Below are positions 7,019 through 11,583 of a DNA stretch of 11,583 nt, piece by piece. How positions within the stretch are numbered: the stretch's first letter is position 1; each line of letters opens with the position of its first letter. This DNA comes from CAKSQF01 sp963628435 (GTDB taxonomy: Bacteria > Bacillota > Clostridia > Oscillospirales > CAG-272). Under the pieces are notes generated by a model that saw only the letters and a program-made list of their open reading frames with translations, had not been told where the DNA came from and made no database searches. The stretch spans positions 1 to 11,583 of the forward strand of contig CAVGEY010000026.1 of assembly GCA_963628435.1 (NCBI GenBank), written 5' to 3'. Position numbers and translations under genes: made by a program.

Positions 7019-8083
7019 ATGCAGACATATATCGAACCCGGCAAAGTATGGCTTGACACCAACGGTGAGCGTATTCAGGCCCACGGCGGCAGTATGTTCT
7101 ATGAAAACGGAGCCTATTACTGGTACGGCGAGGATAAATCTCATACCCGAAAGAAAGGGAAAACCTGGACCTGGGGCGTGAAATGCTACCGTTCAACAGA
7201 TCTGGTAAACTGGGAGGACTTGGGACATATCATCGATCCCGCTCCCGATGATAAGAACAGTATTTTTTATCCCAACCGCCGTTTGGACCGACCTCATATT
7301 ATCAAAAATCGGAAGACCGGCAAATATGTTCTGTGGCTGAAATACTGTGATAAGGCTCACTTTGCCATTCTGACCGCCGATGCGCTGACAGGCCCCTACA
7401 CATTGATCAATCCGTTCTTTCAGCCCGATGGCAGAAAGGCCGGAGACTTTGATCTGACTGTGGATGAGACTACGGGAATCGGCTACATCTATGTGGAGCT
7501 GGATCATAGGGAAGTGCTGGTCTATAAACTCACAGACGACTACTGCGATGTAACGCAGGAAAAAGCCGTGATTTACACCGGTCTGAATCCTCCTTTTTCC
7601 CGTGAAGGTCCCGCTTATTTCTTTCATAACGGGAAGCATTATCTTCTGACCAGCGGCATGATCGGCTATGTTCCCAATCCCAGCGAGGTTGCGGTTGCCG
7701 ATGATTATATGGGACCTTTCACCGTGCTGGGAAATCCTCATGTAGATGATGATTCTTCCGCATCCTTTAATTCTCAGGCAAGCTGTGCATTCCGTGTGGA
7801 AGGAACCGACAGAATTGTGGTTATGGCAGACCGTTGGGTTCCGCATTATGTGATGACCAAAGAAAAATACGATGCCTTTGTCCGCGCTATTCACAGCCGA
7901 TTTGATAAGTCGTATAAAGCGTCATTCGGGGATATGCGCATTATGCTCACATCGCCGATGATGGGCAGCGCGGATACATCGATTGCCGATTACGTCTGGC
8001 TTCCCGTGGAGTGGGAAGGGCAGATGCCTCGGATTCGCTGGCATGACCAATGGAACCCGGCAGAGCTGCAAAAGCATGATTGA
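7019..8083 (+). CDS. Glycoside hydrolase family 43 protein, exo-beta-1,3-galactanase-like (GH43_24 type)
   Basis: This is a 354-residue five-bladed propeller enzyme. AHGGSMFYENGAYYWYGE (21-38) is the start typical of the GH43 subfamily containing galactan 1,3-beta-galactosidases. It lacks the usual Asp general base there, as that subfamily does. As I recall, Phanerochaete Pc1,3Gal43A uses E102, E208 (acid) and Q263 (base). Here DRPH (D90), REGP (E196) and NSQA (Q253) fall at nearly the same spacings, and MADRW follows as expected. D90 replaces Glu. No signal peptide or binding module is seen, so it should trim imported oligosaccharides. I chose ATG 7019 because AGGAGG precedes it; the frame is open upstream to an ATG at 6836, but that one has no ribosome binding site. 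The 208-nt gap after GH1 shows no promoter or good terminator. Substrate assignment is tentative. Confidence 0.78.
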   Translation: MQTYIEPGKVWLDTNGERIQAHGGSMFYENGAYYWYGEDKSHTRKKGKTWTWGVKCYRSTDLVNWEDLGHIIDPAPDDKNSIFYPNRRLDRPHIIKNRKTGKYVLWLKYCDKAHFAILTADALTGPYTLINPFFQPDGRKAGDFDLTVDETTGIGYIYVELDHREVLVYKLTDDYCDVTQEKAVIYTGLNPPFSREGPAYFFHNGKHYLLTSGMIGYVPNPSEVAVADDYMGPFTVLGNPHVDDDSSASFNSQASCAFRVEGTDRIVVMADRWVPHYVMTKEKYDAFVRAIHSRFDKSYKASFGDMRIMLTSPMMGSADTSIADYVWLPVEWEGQMPRIRWHDQWNPAELQKHD

Positions 8084-8127
8084 ACAGCCGATTTTCGAAA
8101 ACAGTTTGGATGATTTGCAAAAGATAA

Positions 8128-8156
8128 TTGAATTTTGCTGCGCCGTCTGCTATAAT
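8128..8156 (+). promoter_or_regulatory. Strong promoter for the LOG-Tag operon
   Basis: TTGAAT (8128-8133) and perfect TATAAT (8151-8156) are 17 bp apart, with an extended -10 (TGC directly before TATAAT). The layout matches the promoter at 884-912. The leader that follows is about 110 nt. Confidence 0.82.
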
Positions 8157-8160
8157 ATAC

Positions 8161-8193
8161 CGTAATATCGAAAAATATACGTGTCGTATTACG
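8161..8193 (+). other. Hairpin at the 5' end of the LOG-Tag leader
   Basis: CGTAATATCG (8161-8170) can pair with CGTATTACG (8185-8193), nine pairs with one bulged T and a loop of about 14 nt. It would sit at the very start of the transcript, where such stems often stabilise mRNA. A second small stem, GTTCC/GGAAC, follows around 8208-8224. I recognise no riboswitch. Confidence 0.4.
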
Positions 8194-8234
8194 ATCGGCA
8201 GATACTGTTCCGAAAACAGGAACGGTACCGAAAG

Positions 8235-8258
8235 ATTTTCGTATGAATTTTCGTATGA
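8235..8258 (+). repeat. Perfect tandem 12-bp repeat upstream of the LOG ribosome binding site
   Basis: ATTTTCGTATGA occurs twice head to tail (8235-8246, 8247-8258). A degenerate third copy, ATTTCGCATGA, overlaps the start codon at 8274. The ribosome binding site AAGGAG (8258-8263) lies between the second and third copies. The repeat's own ATGs are out of frame with the gene and lack good binding sites. Confidence 0.85.
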
Positions 8259-8273
8259 AGGAGAAGATTTCGC

Positions 8274-8825
8274 ATGAATATTACGGTTTATCTCGGCGCA
8301 AATGAGGGTAATGATCCGGCTCTTTGCAAAGCGGTTCGCGAACTGGGGACATGGATCGGACATGACGGTAATGCACTTATATACGGAGGTTCAAGGTCCG
8401 GACTTATGGGTGTATTAGCCGACAGCGTTCTGGATGCCGGCGGCGAAGTAATCGGCGTTGAACCGCGGTTTTTTATCGAAAGCGAATTTCAGCACGAGGG
8501 ACTTACGAAGCTGATTGTAACCGAAGATATGACGGAGCGCAAGAGCAAGATGATCGAACTCGGAGAGGCTTTTATCGCATTTCCGGGCGGGACGGGAACG
8601 CTTGAGGAAATCACGGAGATAATGTCAAAGGTCTCTTTGAAGCATCTGGACGCCCCCTGTATTCTCTACAATCTGAACGGATACTATGATTCCCTGAAAG
8701 CGCTTTTGGAGAAGATGATTGAAAAGGGGCTGTCCTCAAAAGAGCGGCAGGAGGGAATCCGATTTGCCGGAAATCTCGAAGAAATCAAAAGAATTATCGA
8801 AAATTACGGGATGAAACAAGGATGA
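8274..8825 (+). CDS. LOG-family protein (TIGR00730; nucleoside 5'-monophosphate phosphoribohydrolase type)
   Basis: This 183-residue Rossmann-like protein has the usual length for the family. The hallmark motifs are GGSRSGLMG (38-46), MTERKSKM with the R89-K90 pair, and PGGTGTLEE (104-112, with the catalytic Glu). Characterised LOG proteins cleave the N-glycosidic bond of cytokinin ribotides or of AMP-type nucleotides, releasing base and ribose 5-phosphate; older annotations as lysine decarboxylase are wrong. In a non-plant bacterium the natural substrate is unknown. It is cytoplasmic. ATG 8274 follows AAGGAG. Its stop codon overlaps the start of the Tag gene (ATGA at 8822-8825), so the two are translationally coupled. 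Confidence 0.92.
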   Translation: MNITVYLGANEGNDPALCKAVRELGTWIGHDGNALIYGGSRSGLMGVLADSVLDAGGEVIGVEPRFFIESEFQHEGLTKLIVTEDMTERKSKMIELGEAFIAFPGGTGTLEEITEIMSKVSLKHLDAPCILYNLNGYYDSLKALLEKMIEKGLSSKERQEGIRFAGNLEEIKRIIENYGMKQG

Positions 8826-9391
8826 AATGGTCCGACGGAAAAACACGCTGCCTCTGGGCAAATCCGAAAAATGAGCGCTATGTCCGTTATCATGATGAAG
8901 AATGGGGAGTCCCGGTTCATGATGATAACAAACTTTTCGAGATGCTGATTCTCGAATGTTTTCAGGCGGGGCTTTCGTGGGAATGTGTGCTGAATAAACG
9001 GGACGCATTCCGGGAAGCATTTGACGGCTTTGATTTGGAAAAGGTCTGCGGCTACGACGAGAACAAACTCGAAAATCTGAGAAACAACCCCGGCATTATC
9101 CGTAATCGACTGAAAATACAGGCCGCCGTGACAAACGCGCGGATATTTCGCGAGATACAGCGGGAATACTGCGGTTTTTCGAACTATCTTTGGCAGTTCA
9201 CGGACGGCAAGGTGATTTACGAAAACACGCCGACAAGCTCACCGCTGTCGGATGAAATATCAGAAGATTTGAAAAAGCGCGGTATGAAATTTGTGGGTAC
9301 AACCGTCATTTACGCCTATCTGCAGGCGGTCGGCGTCATAAACTCCCATTCGGACGGATGCTTTCTGAATGTAAAACAACTGTTTGAATGA
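8822..9391 (+). CDS. tag: DNA-3-methyladenine glycosylase I
   Basis: This 189-residue protein matches E. coli Tag in length and motif order. It has RCLW (C10), YHDEEWGVP (H24), LFEMLILECFQAGLSW (E45, equivalent to E. coli Glu38 in the base pocket), GIIRNRLKIQA, LKKRGMKFVGTT, and HSDGC (H176, C180). C10, H24, H176 and C180 correspond to the zinc-snap ligands C4, H17, H175 and C179 of E. coli Tag. It excises 3-methyladenine from alkylated DNA and starts base excision repair. Its ATG overlaps the LOG stop codon, and its ribosome binding site is the weak AAGGA inside the LOG coding end, so translation likely depends on the upstream gene. No Ada-like operator is visible. Confidence 0.95.
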   Translation: MKWSDGKTRCLWANPKNERYVRYHDEEWGVPVHDDNKLFEMLILECFQAGLSWECVLNKRDAFREAFDGFDLEKVCGYDENKLENLRNNPGIIRNRLKIQAAVTNARIFREIQREYCGFSNYLWQFTDGKVIYENTPTSSPLSDEISEDLKKRGMKFVGTTVIYAYLQAVGVINSHSDGCFLNVKQLFE

Positions 9392-9434
9392 AATTCGGAC
9401 AAATCTGTGCCGATTGAATATCGGTTAATTTCGG

Positions 9435-9485
9435 AAAAAACAAAATAACCGCCCCGAACAGTTCACACGGTACTGTTCGGGGCGG
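9435..9485 (-). terminator. Terminator between convergent tag and ferredoxin genes
   Basis: CCGCCCCGAACAGT (9449-9462) and ACTGTTCGGGGCGG (9472-9485) form a perfect 14-bp stem with a 9-nt loop. On the minus strand the stem is followed by TTATTTTGTTTTTT, a proper U-tract, so it ends the cupin-ferredoxin transcript. On the plus strand only CATATTTAT follows; it may still stop tag readthrough, but less efficiently. Confidence 0.88.
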
Positions 9486-9510
9486 CATATTTATGACTTG
9501 TTGCGGCCTC

Positions 9511-9696
9511 TTATGCCTCTTCGATTGCGGATGCGGGACAGCCGTTCATGGCTTCCGCCGCATCGGCCTCACAATCTTCGGGTATCTCTCCCTCGATAGC
9601 CTTCGCAACGCCGCTTTCGGTCATTGAAAAGACTTTCGGGCAGGTGCCCTCGCAAAGTCCGCATCCGATGCATCCGTCATTTACGATATATTTCAT
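9511..9696 (-). CDS. Monocluster [4Fe-4S] ferredoxin
   Basis: This 61-residue small electron carrier contains C9-x2-C12-x2-C15-x3-C19-P near the N-terminus, then C42 and C53-P near the C-terminus. The layout matches the single-cluster ferredoxin of Thermotoga maritima: C9, C12, C15 and C53 should bind the cluster, and C19/C42 correspond to its disulfide pair. The negative charge after residue 26 is typical. I chose ATG 9696 because AGAGG lies 7 nt upstream; an in-frame start 30 nt further up would overlap the cupin gene and add ten unmatched residues. It follows the cupin gene by 22 nt and shares its transcript, ending at the hairpin at 9449-9485. Its redox partner cannot be told from the sequence. 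Confidence 0.9.
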   Translation of the reverse strand: MKYIVNDGCIGCGLCEGTCPKVFSMTESGVAKAIEGEIPEDCEADAAEAMNGCPASAIEEA

Positions 9697-9718
9697 TCCC
9701 GTTACCTCTCTTTCCCGG

Positions 9719-10372
9719 TTAGTCAAGTGTCAGCAGAAGTGCCATTTTGAATTTTTTTGTCGCCTTGACACTGTGCAGTCCGCCTTTTGCAAAGCAGAAG
9801 TTTTCTCCCGCTTTAATGGGATGCTCTTTTCCCTCGTAGCCGATTACGCCTTCTCCGTCCAGCGCGAATATGATTGCTTCGCCGGGGGCCGCGTGCTCGG
9901 AAAGACCTGTGCCCTCGTCAAATGCCATAACCACAAATTTCATTTTGTCATTATGCACTATGTCCATGTTTACAATCTTTCCGTCGGAATAGGGGACAAG
10001 CTCCGAGAGCCTGAAAATTTTACCTGCTTTAACTGCCTCGTTCATTTTATCATTCCTCCTTATTGAAATTTCGGTGTAAACAGCGCCTTCCGATGTGCGT
10101 ATTCCCATCGGTGTGCCTGTTAATGTTATAATGCAGTCGCCCGTGCGCAGAACTTTTGAAAAATCATTTGAGCCGTAGACCTCGATGCTCCCGTCTGCCA
10201 CAATCAGCAGCTTGTAGTATGGATAAATCTCCGCGCTGATGTCGGTGTTCCTTGCAAGCGAGAAATAAATGATGTCATTTGCCCCGCTGTATACGGCTTT
10301 GGAAATTGTACAGCCCGGAACGGGGGTGTTGCATTTTGCAACAGAGAATACCTCTCCGACCTTTTCTTTCAT
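9719..10372 (-). CDS. Two-domain cupin protein
   Basis: This 217-residue protein is made of two cupin-like halves. Residues ~1-107 form a degenerate cupin (KLLIVADGSIEVYG, then LRTGDCIITLTGTPMGI) and residues 110-217 a clearer one (SEHAAPGEAIIFALDGEG, then GYEGKEHPIKAGENFCFAKGG, LHSV). H and E residues that could hold a metal are present in the C-terminal half; the N-terminal half lacks the usual His pair. Cupins of this kind bind small ligands or metals, but no specific reaction can be assigned. The full-length start at 10372 has only a weak AAGG upstream. A near-perfect ribosome binding site lies inside the gene just before Met110 (ATG 10045-10043), so a 108-residue C-terminal cupin may also be made. 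It is co-transcribed with the ferredoxin and divergent from the Crp/Fnr-type regulator. Confidence 0.85.
   Translation of the reverse strand: MKEKVGEVFSVAKCNTPVPGCTISKAVYSGANDIIYFSLARNTDISAEIYPYYKLLIVADGSIEVYGSNDFSKVLRTGDCIITLTGTPMGIRTSEGAVYTEISIRRNDKMNEAVKAGKIFRLSELVPYSDGKIVNMDIVHNDKMKFVVMAFDEGTGLSEHAAPGEAIIFALDGEGVIGYEGKEHPIKAGENFCFAKGGLHSVKATKKFKMALLLTLD
10043..10061 (-). promoter_or_regulatory. Internal ribosome binding site and start inside the two-cupin gene
   Basis: On the minus strand AAGGAGG (10061-10055) is followed by 9 nt and ATG (10045-10043), in frame with the surrounding gene. The Shine-Dalgarno core is read as Arg-Arg in the full-length protein. The ATG falls exactly at the start of the second cupin domain (MNEAVKAG). 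The site is stronger than that of the upstream full-length start. Confidence 0.7.
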
Positions 10373-10414
10373 ATTTTCACTGCCTTATAAGATGAATTTT
10401 CCTTTTCGTTTTTA

Positions 10415-10420
10415 AGTATA
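10415..10420 (-). promoter_or_regulatory. Candidate -10 element for the cupin-ferredoxin operon
   Basis: Minus-strand TATACT (10420-10415) lies about 43 nt before the cupin start. No good -35 is present at the expected distance (the bases there read CAGTTT), which would suit a promoter that needs an activator. With transcription starting about 7 nt downstream, the palindrome at 10442-10457 would be centred near -41.5. Confidence 0.4.
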
Positions 10421-10441
10421 TATCAATTCTTTGTAAAAAAC

Positions 10442-10457
10442 TGTATCTGCAGATACA
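10442..10457. promoter_or_regulatory. Perfect 16-bp palindrome, probable Crp/Fnr-family operator
   Basis: TGTATCTGCAGATACA equals its own reverse complement over 16 bp. It lies in the 142-bp gap between the cupin gene and the Crp/Fnr-type regulator. Its size and dyad symmetry fit a Crp/Fnr dimer site. It overlaps the regulator's -35 and lies at about -41.5 for the cupin promoter, so one bound dimer could repress one gene and activate the other. Confidence 0.75.
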
Positions 10458-10482
10458 CAAATGAAAAATTATGTTGTATAAT
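10454..10482 (+). promoter_or_regulatory. Promoter of the Crp/Fnr-family regulator
   Basis: The -10 is a perfect TATAAT (10477-10482) preceded by TTG; 17 bp upstream is a weak -35, TACACA (10454-10459), part of which lies inside the palindrome. The -10 ends 32 nt before the ATG at 10515. Confidence 0.65.
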
Positions 10483-10514
10483 ATACGGGCAGTATATTGC
10501 AGGGAGAAAATGTT

Positions 10515-11189
10515 ATGGATTTTTCGATACTTGAAAAAAGCGTTTTGTTTTCGGGTGTATCCTCCGCGGAAATTGCGGCGATACTTGATGAGATCACGTA
10601 TCACATCCGTTACTGCGATAAGGGCGAAACCGTCTTTCATCTGATGGAGGAGGCCGACCGCATCGGAATTATTCTTGACGGAAAGATAGAGGCGCAGATG
10701 CCCTTTCCAAACGGAAATCAGCTCAATTTGTCAATCCGGATGTCCGGAGAAATGATAGGGCCCGCCGCGGTCTTTTCGAAAAGCCGCAGGTATCCGTGCG
10801 ATATGGTTGCATCGGTGCCTGCCACGCTTATTATATTCCGAAAAGACGAATTGATACGGATGATGCGGAGAGATGTGCGTATACTGGAAAATCTGACAGC
10901 GGAGCTCGCAACGGCGACACAGATGATGCAGCAGAAGCTGGAGCTCCTGTCATACAGGGGGATCGCACAGAAAGCCGCGTTTTGGCTTCTGATACAGGCT
11001 CGTCAAACGGGAAAAGAGTGTGTACCGATTCCCGACTCGATTTCAAAATGGGCGATGCTTATGAATGTATCACGAACGTCTCTTCACCGTGAGCTTAAAA
11101 AGCTTGATGCCCGCAAAATTATAAAATACAGCCCGTCGACAATCAGAATTCTCGACTTCGAAGAGCTGTATGATGTTCTGAATAAGTGA
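10515..11189 (+). CDS. Crp/Fnr-family transcriptional regulator
   Basis: This 224-residue regulator has the family's normal size. Residues ~1-125 form the cyclic-nucleotide-binding-like beta-roll (GETVFHLMEEADRIGIILDG, then ANGxxLNLSIRMSGEMIGPA-like text around 75-95), then a dimerisation helix, then a winged helix whose recognition region is ISKWAMLMNVSRTSLHREL, followed by LKKLDARKIIKY. It has only three scattered Cys and no N-terminal Cys cluster, so it is not an oxygen sensor of the FNR Fe-S type; the ligand is unknown. I chose ATG 10515, preceded by AGGGAG (10501-10506), over the in-frame TTG 10497 that would precede this site. The neighbouring palindrome and the divergent cupin-ferredoxin genes are its likely targets. 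Confidence 0.9.
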   Translation: MDFSILEKSVLFSGVSSAEIAAILDEITYHIRYCDKGETVFHLMEEADRIGIILDGKIEAQMPFPNGNQLNLSIRMSGEMIGPAAVFSKSRRYPCDMVASVPATLIIFRKDELIRMMRRDVRILENLTAELATATQMMQQKLELLSYRGIAQKAAFWLLIQARQTGKECVPIPDSISKWAMLMNVSRTSLHRELKKLDARKIIKYSPSTIRILDFEELYDVLNK

Positions 11190-11200
11190 TAACCGCGCGA

Positions 11201-11220
11201 CGGCATTTGACAAAGCCGTT
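11201..11220 (+). terminator. Weak terminator-like hairpin after the regulator gene
   Basis: ACGGC (11201-11205) pairs with GCCGT (11216-11220), with further TTT/AAA pairing across a bulged A and a 3-nt loop. Only TTGT follows, so termination would be inefficient. The hairpin at 11342-11365 could complete it. Confidence 0.35.
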
Positions 11221-11286
11221 TGTACCGAATCGACAGAAAAAATGTCAAAAAAACATTTATACAGCACAAAATAAGCCGTAAATGTC

Positions 11287-11315
11287 TTGATTTGTTCACA
11301 ATTTAATCATAGAAT
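11287..11315 (+). promoter_or_regulatory. Promoter of the MBL-fold gene
   Basis: TTGATT (11287-11292) and TAGAAT (11310-11315) are 17 bp apart. The predicted leader to ATG 11428 is about 105 nt and contains two structured elements. Confidence 0.6.
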
Positions 11316-11341
11316 AAAGTCAGTCAGATACAGAAATTATC

Positions 11342-11365
11342 GAAAAGCCGCCGGGACGGCTTTTC
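11342..11365 (+). terminator. Symmetric hairpin with A- and T-runs in the MBL leader
   Basis: GAAAAGCCG (11342-11350) and CGGCTTTTC (11357-11365) are exact complements around a 6-nt loop. Its GCCG/CGGC core followed by TTTT makes it a possible short terminator for either strand. Because it lies downstream of the promoter at 11287-11315, it could also be an attenuator of the MBL gene. Confidence 0.5.
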
Positions 11366-11376
11366 AAAAGCATGTC

Positions 11377-11399
11377 GGTTAGGCGTAACTAACCACGCC
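11377..11399 (+). repeat. Two interleaved inverted repeats in the MBL leader
   Basis: GGTTAG (11377-11382) pairs with CTAACC (11389-11394), and GGCGT (11382-11386) pairs with ACGCC (11395-11399). The arms alternate, so the two stems exclude each other, or the DNA carries two overlapping operator-like dyads. The ribosome binding site GAAGGGA starts 12 nt later. Confidence 0.55.
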
Positions 11400-11427
11400 G
11401 AAATATAAGAGAAGGGAAACGGCATAT

Positions 11428-11583
11428 ATGTCAAAGAAAGCAACCGATTTTCAAAAGAAAGCAATGGGCGCATTCTATCGCGGCAAGGAGATTTTCAAAC
11501 CGCTGAATACGGGTTGGATTGACGAAAATGTTGCCTGCGTTCGCGAATGGGTCGCAAATATCTTCTTTTACCGCAGGGGCGAT
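11428..11583 (+). CDS. Probable MBL-fold metallo-hydrolase (first 52 residues; 3' end outside window)
   Basis: The frame from ATG 11428 runs open to the window end. GAAGGGA lies 10 nt upstream. The text LNTGWIDENVACVREWVANIFFYRRGD resembles the opening strands of metallo-beta-lactamase-fold hydrolases of Clostridia, where a strand 'V-N-x-F-x-Y-x-x-G-D' comes before the first conserved Asp and the H-x-H-x-D-H motif. That diagnostic motif would lie beyond the window, so the call rests on N-terminal resemblance only. Substrate and role cannot be given. It appears to have its own promoter rather than belonging to the regulator's transcript. Confidence 0.55.
   Translation, partial: MSKKATDFQKKAMGAFYRGKEIFKPLNTGWIDENVACVREWVANIFFYRRGD

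Noticed and set aside
8092..8101. The palindrome TTTTCGAAAA after the GH43 gene.
   Set aside because: It has no loop to form a hairpin, and 10 bp of AT-rich symmetry is expected by chance at this scale.
8243..8305. A 20-codon upstream frame starting in the 12-bp repeat and overlapping the LOG start.
   Set aside because: No convincing ribosome binding site precedes it and its peptide shows no leader-peptide features such as codon runs.
11377..11399. An H-type pseudoknot formed by the two interleaved stems.
   Set aside because: The connecting loops would be 0 nt on both sides, which is not sterically possible; the stems can only be alternatives.

Overview
The window looks like a chromosomal stretch from a low-to-moderate GC Gram-positive anaerobe of the class Clostridia (gut type, probably Oscillospirales/Lachnospirales-like). 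The grounds are AGGAGG-type ribosome binding sites before nearly every gene, TTGxxx-17-TATAAT promoters, short intergenic gaps, a clostridial monocluster ferredoxin, and a GPH transporter next to an AraC regulator and cytoplasmic glycosidases. This placement is inference; no rRNA or marker gene is present.

Layout. Positions 1-756 hold the 3' part of a TIM-barrel glycoside hydrolase (GH42-like) and a clear intrinsic terminator. Positions 884-2164 hold a promoter and a two-gene unit: a PPC/DUF296 protein and a glycerophosphodiester phosphodiesterase-like protein with changed active-site motifs. Positions 2220-8083 form a sugar-utilisation locus: a leftward AraC-family regulator, then a rightward GPH-family symporter, a GH1 beta-glycosidase and a GH43 enzyme whose three key residues are spaced as in exo-beta-1,3-galactanases (GH43_24). 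Neither glycosidase has a signal peptide, so the locus probably imports short galactan- or glucan-type oligosaccharides and cleaves them in the cytoplasm under AraC control. The divergent AraC/transporter gap has a good promoter on each strand and a 9-bp inverted repeat between them.

Positions 8128-9391 carry a strong promoter, a leader with a tandem 12-bp repeat, and two genes overlapping by ATGA: a LOG-family nucleotide phosphoribohydrolase and 3-methyladenine DNA glycosylase I (Tag). A 14-bp perfect hairpin follows and mainly serves as terminator for the opposing genes. Positions 9511-11189 are a divergent redox/stress-type module: leftward cupin and ferredoxin genes, and a rightward Crp/Fnr-family regulator. 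A perfect 16-bp palindrome sits between them, positioned to act on both promoters. The cupin gene has an excellent internal ribosome binding site that would also yield its C-terminal cupin domain alone. The window ends in the first 52 codons of a probable MBL-fold hydrolase, preceded by a promoter and a structured leader.

No tRNA, rRNA, CRISPR array, insertion sequence or phage gene was seen. No gene-free stretch exceeds 300 bases. The most interesting points are the internal start in the two-cupin gene, the palindromic operator, the loss of a cation-binding Asp in the GPH transporter, the altered GDPD motifs and the LOG-Tag coupling. I see no wholly new multi-gene defence or mobile system.
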